DNA from: Neopestalotiopsis rosae | Lineage: Eukaryota; Ascomycota; Sordariomycetes; Amphisphaeriales; Sporocadaceae | Reading direction: 5' to 3' | DNA length: 64,000 nt | NCBI GenBank assembly: GCA_023078685.1 | Contig: JALGAS010000011.1 | Coordinates: 1 to 64,000 of the forward strand | In this document: positions 11,330 to 22,114 of the stretch, piece after piece | Position numbering within the stretch: position 1 is the stretch's first letter | How the letters are laid out: each line of letters begins with the position of its first letter | Translations under genes and position numbers: made by a program | Notes under the pieces: model-generated | What the model was told of the DNA's origin: nothing | Databases searched by the model: none | The model's input: the letters and a program-made list of their open reading frames with translations, nothing else

Positions 11330-11338
11330 AGTGATCAA
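11330..11338 (-). other. Putative self-priming primer-binding site
   Basis: In element sense, TTGATCACT lies two bases inside the 5' LTR, where a primer-binding site belongs. Its perfect 9-nt complement AGTGATCAA occurs once in the LTR (minus strand from 11544), about 45 nt downstream of a TATA-like box (11585-11592), at a plausible start of the R region. Known Tf1/sushi-group chromoviruses prime reverse transcription from the 5' end of their own mRNA in this way. I did not recognise a tRNA 3' end here. The RNA start site is inferred. Confidence 0.55.
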
Positions 11339-11340
11339 AA

Positions 11341-11852
11341 TGTAACGACTATACTACGGGTTTCTAGAATAAACCTGAGTATAAGAGGTGTTGGGGGTTT
11401 ATGCTAACAGGGAACGCTAGCCAAGATACTGAACTGAGCAATGAGTAACTGAAGATGGTGGTCCTGAAATGATTCACAAGTGTAGTCGTCAAAGCGTATT
11501 GAATGCTTCACCTATGGGTAAGATAGATGCTTAGATTGATCACTGAGGTAATGACTGTCTATGTAACCGTAGGAAATCCCTCCCTAATATATCCATTCAT
11601 TCCCTCACTGATGTTTGCTTGGATCATACCAACAAGTATGATCCCCTTTGTTCTTGGATCTTATGGATCACAATGATCCTTGTGATCCATGCCAATGGAT
11701 CATTGCCAAGGCCATGATCCTGTCAACACTTGTTGACAGCTGGCGGGGGTGGCTGGGTCTTTTGGCCAGGGCCGTGGTCACTGCCCCGCAGCATACCTTC
11801 TTAAGCGCCAACACAGTTGTTTGTCCTTCTGCAAGGGTGCATGTTCGTAACA
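11341..11852 (-). repeat. 5' LTR of the Gypsy element
   Basis: 512 bp; no difference seen from the 3' LTR at 4177-4688. In element sense it carries U3 hairpins, a TATA-like box (11585-11592, minus strand) and the 9-nt self-complement of the PBS. The element inserted here into a Copia LTR: the sequence right of 11852 continues the Copia LTR, while its other half now lies inverted at 454 onward. Confidence 0.95.
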
Positions 11853-12786
11853 ATATAGTGCTATTTATTTTTGCCTGAATTTTCCCGTTATAACGATATA
11901 TAAATTGTTAAAAACGGTAAAGGATTCGTCGAAATAAAGGTAAAAACCTTTAAATATACGATAAAATATCGTATAAATAATCCGTAAAACGGGTAACGCT
12001 GCTTTCTTAATGCAGTAATCGGCTATTATAGCGGAATTCCGAAATTTATACTAAATAATTTATAGCTCGTTCGGGAGAGCGGCTATAATTTTCGATTTAT
12101 ACCTTTTATTAAGGTATATAGCTTATAATGCAGTATAATGCAATATACTGCCTATAATCGGCCATTATAACGCGTTTCCGAGACTTAAAAATTAACTTTT
12201 TAGCCGTTATATAGCTATAACGGGTAAGGATAACCGTTTCGGGCGTGGTTTATAATTTTCGATTATAAAGTCCGGTATCCAGGTATAGTATTATACCGGA
12301 CCGGGCTTATAACCTATTTTAAGGTTTAATTAAGTAATTATATATTTTAGGCATAGGGAAGCGTTTAATTATAAGATTCGTAGAATCGTCTAGTATAGGC
12401 TGGAAAACGTAGTTATATTAAAGCTTAAGGAAAGAAAGAAAATAAACTAATTATAAGTAGAATAACTCCCTTTTATACCTATAAAATCAACTAATAAGAA
12501 TATTCTGGAATATATTATTAATTAAGTTAATTTATAATTAAGTTAATTAATAATACGGTTGATTTATAATTAAGGAAAATAGTGGAATATTATAAAAGGT
12601 ATTTGGGTAGGGCTACCCTATAGTGTTGCTACCGCAATGGCTATTATTTAGTGGGGCTTTACCGAACGTTAAAGATATCGTTAATAACCGATATCTTTAT
12701 AGCCTTTATAGCTATTATAACGATTTATATATCGTTATAATGCTAATTTTATGCACTATCCGATGCTGTATAACATCCGTGCAACA
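11853..12786 (-). repeat. Copia LTR, less decayed copy, reverse orientation
   Basis: In minus-strand sense it begins TGTTGCACGG at 12786 and matches the other two Copia LTR copies (16486-17407 on the minus strand, 15074-15522 on the plus strand). This copy keeps more G and C than the others, so it is the least RIP-mutated. It ends at the Gypsy insertion; its missing few dozen bases (the TATATA region and beyond) lie at 454 onward in inverted orientation. Confidence 0.8.
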
Positions 12787-15073
12787 ATATTTATTATTTA
12801 TGCCTTTGGAACGCTTATTTTAGTATATAAACTAAAAGAAAATCGGGTTATTTCCGATAAATTCGGTAATATTACCGAAAACGGAAAGATAATCGGCTAT
12901 AATAGTAATAAGATTTATTACGTTTATATTGCCGATCGACCGTATAAATTACGGATTATACGGACTTTTTATATTCGATTATTACCGGAAGATCGAAAAA
13001 AGGGGGAGAATTTATAGGATTTAGATAATTTTTAGAAATTATAGAATTCGGAGAATTTATAGCATTCTAATAATTTTCGAACGACCGTTCCGGGGAATCG
13101 AACCTCGAACCTTACGGTAGAAATTATAAATATTAACCGTTATATTAAATCGGATAATTTAATTATCGGTTTATTTAAGAACGAAAGTTAAGGGACTAAT
13201 AACCCTTATAATTTCCGGTTAAAAGAAGAATTTATAGCTATAAATATCGACCGACCGAATTTACCCGGTATTAGCGAACGACCGAATTTACCCGGGAACG
13301 CCGAATCTAGTAAAAATAACCTTTCGAATATTCCGAAATCGAATATCGAAATAATCCTTCCGAAATTTACGGAAAAAAAAACGAGATAAATTCGTTAAAT
13401 ACGACGAATTATTCGCTAATATCTCGTATTATTCCGCGATCGATAACGGCTATATTGAACCGAAAACGCTTAAATAAGCGTTAAAAACGCCGGAAAAGGA
13501 AAAATAGCTATAAGTTATTTACGAAGAATTTCGGCAATTTATACGAAAAGGGATTTTTTAGGCAGTCGATCGTAATAAAATCTAAAAAGCCGGTAAATAT
13601 TTATTTATCGTTAAATAGGTTTTTAAAAGAAAAATCGATAAAAACGGTAATATTAAGCGGTATAAAGTAAAACTAATAGTATATAGATTCGAATAATAAT
13701 ACGGTATCGATTATTTCGAAATTTTCGCTACGGGAATAAAATCCACTACTTAAAGGCTTTTATTAGCTTTTTCTATATATTACGATTAGGAAATCGAATA
13801 AATCGATATAATCGGTGCTTTTTTAAACGGGGAATTAAACGAAAAAGTATTTATTACCCCGATAACCGGATTATCCGAATTTTTTGCCGAAAATCCGGAA
13901 TTAAATAATTTCGGATAGAAAAACGATAATACCCAGGCTATATTATTAAAAAAGGCACTATACGGCCTTAAATAAAGTTTACGTTAATAGCAAATTATAT
14001 TAAAAAACGCCTTAAAAAAGCTCGGATTTAATCTATTTATTTTAGACGAATTAGCGTATTATAATAAAAATTCTAATATTTTTATTATTATTTACGTAGA
14101 CGATTTTTTGTTTTTTAGTCCTAATTTACGGGAAATTAACTAATTAAAATAGGATATTTCGAAAGATTTCGAAATAAAAGACTTAGGATTAGTTTCGTAT
14201 TTTTTCGGTATATAAATTAAAAGAAACCGGGAAAAGAAAACCATTCGCATTAATTAGTTAATTTACCTTAAACGCCTATTAGAAATTAACGGTTTTTCCG
14301 ATATAAAACCATTTAGTATACCGCTAAGTCCTGGTTTTCCGAAATCGTTATATATTAATAAAACTAACGAAAAACCGGCTTTTTTGGAATTTATCCACCG
14401 ATATTAGCATTTATTAGGTGGATTAATATATATTATAGTATAAACCAGGCCCGATTTAGCTTACCCCGTATCGTTTTTAGCCAGATTTATGCAAAACCTA
14501 TCGAATATTTCGATAAAAGGGGTAATAGGGGTTTTTAATTATATAAAATCCCATTTCCATTTTGGAATTATTTATAACGGGATTATAAAACCCGGATTAA
14601 TAGGATATTCCGATGCCGATTTTGCTAGGGATTACGAAACCCGTAAATTTACGTCCGGTTATTTATTTACCTTAAATAACGGACCGATAAGCTGGAAATC
14701 GAAAAGGCAATTTACGATTTCTTTATTAACCACCGAAGCCGAATTTAACGGGCTAAAGTAGGCTACCCGGGAGGCTATATAGTTAAAAAATTTTTTTAAA
14801 AAAATCGGTATTAATATTAATACCGTATTAATTAAAGGAAATAATACGAGAGCTATTAATTTAGCTTATAACCCCGAATATTATTAAAGGACGAAATATA
14901 TTGCTATACGGTATTATTACGTCCGCTAAAAAATCGAAAATTAAAATATTTGTATCGAATATATATCGACGAATAATATTTTAATAAACGGCTTTACGAA
15001 ACCACTTCCTAGGGATAAATTCCAAAAATTCGTAAAATTATTAAATTTAACCGATATTATTTAATAAAGGGAG
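12787..15073 (+). mobile_element. RIP-decayed Copia pol fragment
   Basis: It matches 2535-3750 and then continues through the rest of the Copia reverse transcriptase and RNase H. The best preserved piece is an open stretch at 14489-14761 with GYSDADFARDYETRK, LFTLNNGPISWKSKRQ and TTEAEF, the classic Copia RNase H signature. Many in-frame stops replace Trp and Gln codons. A polypurine tract (AATAAAGGGAG) ends at 15073, directly before the LTR, as expected for plus-strand priming. Its left end begins abruptly at an oppositely oriented LTR. It is not functional. Confidence 0.85.
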
Positions 15074-15522
15074 TGTTATACGGATATTATATAGCATCGG
15101 ATAATATATAAAATTAGCATTATAACGATATATAAATCGTTATAATAGCTATAAAGGCTGTAAAAATATTAGTTATTAACGATATTTTTAACGTTCGGTA
15201 AAGCCCTACTAAATAGTAACTATTGCGGTAGCAATACTATAGGGTAGCCCTACCCAAATATTTTTTATAATATTCCACTATTTTCCTTAATTATAAATTA
15301 ACCGTATTATTAATTAACTTAATTATAAATCAACTTAATTAATAATATATTCCAGAATATTTTTATTTAGTTAGTTTTATAGGTATAAAAGGGAGTTATT
15401 TTATTTATAATTAGTTTACTTTCTTTTTTTTTTAAGCTTTAATATAACCACGTTTTCCAGCCTATACCAGACGATTTTACGAATCTTATAATTAAACGCT
15501 TCCTTATGCCTAAAGTATATAA
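15074..15522 (+). repeat. Copia 3' LTR, truncated
   Basis: Begins TGTTATACGG right after the polypurine tract; this is the RIP-mutated form of TGTTGCACGG in the copy ending at 12786. It aligns with the reversed LTR at 12786 down to about 12340. Homology stops near 15522, where the sequence jumps into an oppositely oriented piece of Copia internal DNA through a shared taataaccgg-like junction. Confidence 0.75.
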
Positions 15523-16485
15523 TAACCGGTATTAAACCGGTTTTTTCGGTAAATTCGACGAATAATTTTTTATTATTCGCAATATATTTTAAAAAATTAA
15601 TATCGTATAGCTATTAATTTCGTGGAATAATATTAAATTTCCGATTATTCGGAATATCCGAAAAAAAATAAAATAATTTTTTTTGGTAATTTTTTCGGAA
15701 TTACGTAATAATTTTCCTCGATTTTTTAATTTATTCGAGAAAAAAGTAAATAAAATCGAAATATTCGGCTTATTCGATTTATTCGAATTATTCGATTTAT
15801 TCGAATTCTATTATTTTTTTTCCGTTTTTAAATTCCTATCGATTTTAATTAATCCAGGAATTTCGGGATTTATTTTTATTATTTATAAAATAAAAATTTC
15901 CTATTACCGAATTTAAATCCCGTCGGTTTTCGTTTAATATATTAATTATTAAATTTTTTAAATTAAGGGGTATAAATAACCGTAAGGCATTTTCTTAACG
16001 ATTTGCCTATATAGGGTAAGTTAATTAGAGGGCGGCTATAAAAATCGTTTTTTAATCGATATCGTCGATTTTTGCCTTAACGTTTAAAAATTTAAATAAA
16101 TAGCTTTTAAAATTGGAAATAAATTCGTTTAACGAATTATAATTTTCGAATTTTATAATATAAAATTCAAAATATAGCTATTATCGAAAAACGGGACCGG
16201 TGCTTTAATAAGCTAATTATAAAATCGATAAAGCTTTATACGAATTAAATTTATCGAAAATTAAATTTAACGGTTCGTTCGTTAAATTTTAACGAATTAA
16301 AAATAACGCTTAAGCTTTTTATATTTCGGTTATACCGATATATATTTTAGGTTTTTCGAAAAAACCGTTTATATTTAATAGCTTTATATATAATTATATA
16401 ATAAATTTTTATATATTTTAATTATCCGAATTAAAAAATTTCTATTTTTCCGGTATTTAATAATCGGATAATATATATATAATAT
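15523..16485 (-). mobile_element. RIP-decayed Copia 5' internal fragment, reversed
   Basis: Reverse-complement match to about 454-1425, with nearly all differences C-to-T or G-to-A. It includes a simple repeat of ttcgaatta/ttcgattta units around 15760-15810, also seen at 1120-1180. It runs without a break into the reversed LTR at 16486, so this is the 5' part of a Copia copy lying on the minus strand. No ORF is believable. Confidence 0.7.
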
Positions 16486-17407
16486 TATTTATTTTATTTA
16501 AATTTTCCCGTTATAACGATATATAAATCGTTAAAAATAATAAAAAATTTATCGAAATAAAAATAAAAATTTTTAAATATACGATAAAATATCGTATAAA
16601 TAATCCGTAAAACGGATAACGCTATTTTCCTAATATAATAATCGGCTATTATAGCGGAATTCCGAAATTTATATTAAATAATCTATAGCTTATTCGGAAA
16701 AGCGGCTATAATTTTTAATTTATATTTTTTATTAAGGTATATAATTTATAATGCAATATAATATAATATATTGCTTATAATCGGCTATTATAACGCGTTT
16801 CCGAAATTTAAAAATTAACCTTTTAGCCGTTATATAATTATAACGGGTAAAATTAACCGTTTCGGGCGTAATTTATAATTTTTCGATTATAAAATCCGGT
16901 ATTTAAATATAATATTATACCGGACCGGGCTTATAATTTATTTTAAAATCTAATTAGGTAATTATATATTTTAAATATAAAAAAGCGTTTAATTATAAAA
17001 TTCGTAAAATCGTTTAATATAAGCTAAAAAACGTAATTATATTAAAGCTTAAAAAAAAAAGAAAATAAACTAATTATAAATAAAATAATTCCCTTTTATA
17101 TTTATAAAATTAATTAATAAAAATTTTTTAAAATATATTATTAATTAAATTAATTTATAATTAAATTAATTAATAATACGGTTAATTTATAATAAAAAAA
17201 TAATAAAATATTATAAAAAGTATTTAAATAGGGCTATTTTATAATATTGCTACCGTAATAGCCACTATTTAGTAGGGTTTTACCGCACGTTAAAAATATC
17301 GTTAATAACCGATATTTTTACAGCCTTTATAGCTATTATAACGATTTATATATCGTTATAATGCTAATTTTATGCATTATCCGATGCTATATAACATCCG
17401 TGCAATA
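16486..17407 (-). repeat. Copia LTR, heavily RIPed, reverse orientation
   Basis: Colinear with 11853-12786 along its whole length but lower in G and C. The terminal TG has become TA (minus-strand TATTGCACGG at 17407), consistent with G-to-A mutation. It adjoins a decayed Gypsy LTR at 17408, so a Copia copy seems to have inserted into, or recombined within, that older LTR. Confidence 0.75.
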
Positions 17408-17773
17408 CTTTATTTATAAATAAAATAAATGCTTAAATTAATTATTAAAATAATAATTATTTTTATAACCGTAAAAAATCCGTCCTTAATATATTTATTT
17501 ATTCCTTTATTAATATTTATTTAAATTATATTAATAAATATAATCCTTATTATCCTGGATCGTTAGAATAAAAACGATCCCTAATTAAATCGTTACGATT
17601 TAAACGATCCTTTATTTTAGCGCGCTATTAAAAATATAATTTTATTAATATTTGCTAATAGCTAGCAATAATAGCTATTTTTTAAATTTAGGTCCGTGGT
17701 CCCTGCCCTATAATATGCCTTTTTTAAGCGCTAATATATATTTGTCTTCTTATAAGGGTGTATATTCGTAATA
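17408..17773 (+). repeat. RIP-decayed Gypsy LTR, 5' truncated
   Basis: Aligns to the last part of the intact Gypsy LTR (from about 11515 to 11852), with islands such as ataaccgta, aatccgtcc, ggtccgtggtcc, ctgcc, aagcgc and aagggtg. Differences are almost all C-to-T or G-to-A. It shows that the family entered this locus at least once before the fresh insertion and was mutated by RIP. Confidence 0.8.
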
Positions 17774-18480
17774 TTTAAGCTATTTTTTTCGAATAAAACG
17801 AAATTTTAATAATTTAAAAATAAGCTTATTTAATTTTTTCTTTTTAAAAATATTAATTTCGTTTATATTATATCGATTTGTAGCTTTAATAATTATAATT
17901 TTAAATATAGCAAAGTATTTAAATTATAATTTAATAATATTAATTAAAGCTTTATTTATACGCTATAAATCGATAATTTTGCTTTTATAAACCTTTATTA
18001 ATAGGTTTTTTTTAATAAAAAATTATATTTAATTTTTTTTAAAAAATTATAAATTTTTATAAATTTTTAAAATGCGCTTAGCAAAATCCTTTAATTATTA
18101 ATAAATTAGCGATAGCCTTAAATTAGCTTAAATTCGAATTTATTTAATTAAATAATTTTTTTTAATCGGTAAAAGCCTTTATTAATTAAAAAAAGCAATA
18201 TTTCTTAATTAAATACCTCGCATCCGATTTTAAAATATTAATCGTAAAATACCTTATTTCGATATAGCCTTTTTTATAAATAAACTTTATATAACCTTTT
18301 TAAAAGCTTAAATAATATAATTTTCCGTATATAAAGGTATTATTATTTAATTAAGCGTTTTGCAAAATTTAATATTAATTAAATATAAATTAATAAAAAA
18401 ATAAAAATTTAAAAATAAAGGGTATTTATAGCGGTAAAAGATTTTAAAGGTGCCGAAATATAAGGGGTGCCAAAAAATAA
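17774..18480. other. AT-rich relic of unknown origin
   Basis: Very AT-rich, full of TTTAATTAA-like words, with no ORF. It follows the decayed Gypsy LTR but I could not align it convincingly to the internal region of the intact element. Composition returns to normal at about 18450-18500, marking the edge of the transposon block. Confidence 0.5.
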
Positions 18481-18690
18481 GTAACGGACGTTATTCGCAA
18501 ATCGGTTAAATATCCACGACTCACTCACTAGGGCCCACCGTGTCACGAACCTGGTGGACTTGGCAAGGCAGGTTGTTTACTAGTATGCACCAGCAGTGTG
18601 TTGTCATTGTAAGCTGGTGAGCTTACATGGATGGAGCTCACGGACTAACGTGGTGCCGGTGGCCGGTCACCATCGGGATGGTCACTGCCA

Positions 18691-19248
18691 TCATATACCG
18701 TCCCAGAAACCGTAACCACAGATCCCTTGGTATACCTCCCCCGAAGCCATACCGCATTCAGGGTCGTAGTGAGCACATCCTCCGCGAACGCAGGGTATGA
18801 GGAAGTCAAAAATCCACGCTCCAACCCACACGGTCTGAGATTTGCAGAATTCATGGGCTGTAAGATCACGAATATCGCCGATGAACATTGAAGTCTTGGA
18901 AGTGACGCCTTCCGAGTCGAAACACTTCACGTAGCATTCTGGGAACCTTCTGTAAGGAAGCTTGCCCGGTCGTCCCTCATCTTCAGCCGCTGCCGCCAGG
19001 TGCCGTCTGTGCCTCTTCTGTTGAGTGAGGTTTAACTCTTTCCGGTTGACCTCATGCTGTTGCATATTGGTGCTGTTGAAAGGCAGAGCAAAGGAACGTC
19101 CAAAAAGTTGGAAATGTGCGTCATCTCTGTTGCTATCGGCCTATGTCACGTTGAATCTCAGCTTTTGGTTGCCATCTGGCGTGAGCGGCGATGCTGCTGT
19201 GATACTCGCGACGGCGACGCTATAGGCGAAAACCTTGGCAATCTTCAT
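18691..19248 (-). CDS. Small secreted Cys-rich protein, effector-like candidate
   Basis: Two-exon model: 19150-19248 and 18691-19056, with a 93-bp intron (donor GTGACA, pyrimidine-rich stretch, acceptor CAACAG). It gives 154 residues. The N-terminus MKIAKVFAYSVAVASITAAS is a typical signal peptide. The mature part has a basic stretch (QQKRHRR) that could be a Kex2-type site, then seven cysteines in the C-terminal 80 residues (PEC, VKC, EFC, IPC, GGC, PEC, GIC) and a Trp/Gly-rich end. I do not recognise a family. The donor is weak, so the junction is the least sure part, but the exons are in phase. The gene lies about 200 bp from the edge of the RIP-affected block, a common place for fast-evolving secreted genes. 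Confidence 0.6.
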
Positions 19249-20290
19249 TGTGGCTGATTGCGTATAGATTAAGAGATTTGAGGGTGCTGGACTTGAAGGA
19301 GTTGTGATAATACGACTGTTGTGGAGTGGATTGCGTCTTCGAAAAGTCGAAACAACCGACATGCGTTGGCGGTTCATATGTCTTTGCTGCTTTGTATAAG
19401 TGAGAAACACTTGCGTGAAAGTGTGGGAGTAAAAGCACGGATTTGCAAATGCAATTACCTAACAGGAGTGGGATAAGACACCTTTATATAATTATCTTTC
19501 TTCGAAGTTCACTTCTAACGCCGAGAACGCAGCGGCGTAGCGATGCTCCAAGCATCTGGAAGGTTATTTGTGGCATGAATGGCTGATTTCCTTTCTTTCG
19601 ATAACCTTGTTGCTCGACCGCGTGCTGCCTGGAGCGGGTTAACGTGCTTTTTTAGCTTTACTTGAGGTTTCGGTTAGGACTTAGGTGCAGTGCCAGCAGA
19701 TCACAAAGGTTGAGAACCCTCATGTACTTGGGGGGTTTGGAAATACAACTCGTTGGCATGCTTTTTCCAAGTCAGGCGTCAATTTCGACAGACTTAGATG
19801 AAGGCTCTTAAATAGTCTTGCCTTGATTACCATAACCTAAACACAGACTCCAGCCTTATCCCAAGCGAGACTATAGCATATTAGCCTAATGCAAACTGCG
19901 CTCAACTCTAAGTAAGGGGAGCCCTGCGATTTCCTCAACTGAAAATGGATACACTAAACAAGCAGAACTTTACGCATTAATAAAAATAATAATACGGAGA
20001 GAAATAAGAAAAATAATAAAGATTTAAAAAAAAGTCAATTAGTAAGAAATCTCTTTAATATGAAATAGTTTGCTTTTTTTTTTCCTTGGGCAAATTTATT
20101 AAAGAAAAAGAAATATTTTAAAGGAAATAATACAAAATAAAAATAAAATTCTAAAATATCCAGACGCAGACTTCTGCTTGGTTATTATGATATGATTATC
20201 TCATTTTATGATGTTTCTCTTGCAAGAGACTTCACCAGCTACCGTGACTAAGACGACGGTAATCCTTTTTGCCTTCTTAGCCAGACAGCG
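19249..20290. other. Intergenic region
   Basis: About 1 kb between divergent and convergent neighbours. The part next to 19249 is the promoter side of the secreted-protein gene. About 19960-20160 is AT-rich with A-runs. I see no coding sequence, RNA gene or clear repeat. Confidence 0.6.
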
Positions 20291-22114
20291 TCAAGCCCAG
20301 TCGTCGAAGTTATAAGTTCCCGGCCGGCCAGCTTGACAATAGTTATGCCATCGCCGATTTTGTTCTATTCTTCGCTCCATGGCCACTCGAGCTACCTCAC
20401 GGGCGTCGGCCATCTGGCCCAAGATCATGGTCCCGTCACCGCGGTACCGTGCAATTCGATCGAGAATCTCCTCGCAGTCGGTCCAAATACGACGTCTATT
20501 TTTCAAACCAAGCAGGCTGGTTCTGTTGCGCGCAAGTTCGCAGCGTAGACGGTACCAATCGGTCTTTTGGGACACCTGCAAGGGCGCCATGGTAGCTTCA
20601 GCATATCGCTCCTCTTCTTCCTTGTCTATCACTTGCTGAAGAGCGAGGATCACGTCCTGATGCAAGTCCTCTTCTGGAGCATTGCGAGCCTCTTCTTGGA
20701 GGACACGTTGTGCTTCGCGAATTGGGCGCATCCTCTCCATGTGCTGTTCGTCATCGTAGCGCAGCTCCGATGCCCCGGTGTACGCCCATTGCGAGTATTC
20801 CAGATCGCACCATGCTTCCCAGAGCCACGGCAGCTCTCTCAGAGTCAGCGCCCGGAAGTACGATTGGGGTAATTGATGGAATGATCGAGAGGACACTCGG
20901 AGATTTGCGACATCCCCAGACTCAAGTTGATCCAGGACCATGAACCGTAGCTCTCGTGGTAGCCGGGCAAATACATCGCTAGACGTGTGGAGCTTTTCGA
21001 CAAATACAGGTGTATCGTACGTGAAACTAGTGTCGCCAGTTCGGTCCGCAGCGGCAAAAATTGACTGCAACTTGGTTGCAAAGCAGGGGTTGGCGGCCAA
21101 GAATTCGTCGCCGTCGACATGTTCGAACCACTGCTGGTGATTGACAGCGGGATCGCGCGGGAAGACCTCACAGCCATCCCCGGCCTCAACGATCCACCAA
21201 TTGATCAGCCCCTCGTAATCGATGGCCCCGGTTCGCATCAATGATGCACGTTTAAATACTTCGAGACACGTCGGATGAAATGGCATACAATATTCTCCGG
21301 CTGTTTCCATGTTATAAAATGTGTTATCGGCTTTTAGCGTTGAGCAGCCATGTCGATCGGGAGATGCTTCAGGCCAATCCATGTCCCGGCTGGGGGAGGC
21401 ATCGCAGAGACCGCTAAGGAAGAATTTGCCAGACCTTTCGTATTCCTCATCGTCAGACTCGGACTCCCAATCCTCCTCCTTGGGGACAAAGCATTGAAGA
21501 GTGGTGCAACCGCGCATTTCTTCTGCGGAAATCGCATGTCCATTGAACGCGCCTTCGAGGATACTCTGCTTGTTCCACTGGCATCCGAGTCCACCGGCAA
21601 TGTGCTCTTGGAAGTCCTCCCCATTCTCTGGTGCATCGTGCTCCGGAATCATCACCTCGGATGGTATCGGAGCAGGAGCCAGACTTTGGACAAAAGCTCT
21701 GTATGTCTCCGAGGAACCCGAGGAGCCTGAAGAGCACGACATGGCATCGCCATCATCGTCCGTGGCGGTGTCTGACTCGGTCTCGTACTGTGAATCGTAC
21801 TCATACGGGTCATCTAGGTCTTCCAATGACTGAAGCACATAATCATTGTCATTTTCATCGCCATCGTCGTCGTCGTCGGCAATGGCATGGTCTGGCACCT
21901 CGGTGTGGTGGTTTACACGGTCGTGACGATCGACGACCATGCATCCGGCCGATGGCGGACAGAACCTGCTCGACTCGGAATGCCGACGAACGTAGCTGCC
22001 CGGGTAGCGTCCATTGCAGTTCCATCCCGCTGACCGTGGCTCCGTCGGTGTGCGAATGCGACCAATGTTGAAACTCACGGCGCAAATTTGGCAAGCAATT
22101 TCAGAGTATCCCAT
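20291..22114 (-). CDS. F-box protein
   Basis: A single-exon ORF of 607 residues. An F-box lies at about residues 390-435 (FARLPRELRFMVLDQL... followed by a Leu/Ser-rich stretch), the usual Skp1-binding element of SCF ubiquitin ligases. Before it is a segment YCMPFHPTCLEVFKRAS (about 283-300) that is characteristic of a large family of fungal F-box proteins. The N-terminus has Cys pairs (CQICAVSFNIGR) and a long Asp/Glu-rich, Ser-rich linker (about 80-140). The C-terminal third is rich in charged helices. No catalytic domain is visible; a role in substrate recognition for ubiquitination is inferred from the F-box. Start at the first ATG. Confidence 0.8.
   Translation of the reverse strand: MGYSEIACQICAVSFNIGRIRTPTEPRSAGWNCNGRYPGSYVRRHSESSRFCPPSAGCMVVDRHDRVNHHTEVPDHAIADDDDDGDENDNDYVLQSLEDLDDPYEYDSQYETESDTATDDDGDAMSCSSGSSGSSETYRAFVQSLAPAPIPSEVMIPEHDAPENGEDFQEHIAGGLGCQWNKQSILEGAFNGHAISAEEMRGCTTLQCFVPKEEDWESESDDEEYERSGKFFLSGLCDASPSRDMDWPEASPDRHGCSTLKADNTFYNMETAGEYCMPFHPTCLEVFKRASLMRTGAIDYEGLINWWIVEAGDGCEVFPRDPAVNHQQWFEHVDGDEFLAANPCFATKLQSIFAAADRTGDTSFTYDTPVFVEKLHTSSDVFARLPRELRFMVLDQLESGDVANLRVSSRSFHQLPQSYFRALTLRELPWLWEAWCDLEYSQWAYTGASELRYDDEQHMERMRPIREAQRVLQEEARNAPEEDLHQDVILALQQVIDKEEEERYAEATMAPLQVSQKTDWYRLRCELARNRTSLLGLKNRRRIWTDCEEILDRIARYRGDGTMILGQMADAREVARVAMERRIEQNRRWHNYCQAGRPGTYNFDDWA

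Larger units (their letters stand above)
4177..11852 (-). mobile_element. Full-length Ty3/Gypsy chromovirus retrotransposon
   Basis: A complete 7676-bp LTR retrotransposon transcribed on the minus strand. The order in its sense is 5' LTR (11341-11852), putative self-priming PBS (11330-11338), gag (8786-11281), pol with protease, reverse transcriptase, RNase H, integrase and C-terminal chromodomain (5321-8789), then 3' LTR (4177-4688). The LTRs are 512 bp, begin TG and end CA, and I could find no difference between them, so insertion is recent. Base composition is ordinary, with no RIP, in contrast to the flanks. An additional ORF on the opposite strand (4825-5436) sits between pol and the 3' LTR. 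Outer flanking 5-mers differ (aaaaa at 4172-4176, atata at 11853-11857), explained by an LTR-LTR inversion. A one-base run change in the protease may have disabled this copy. Confidence 0.95.
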
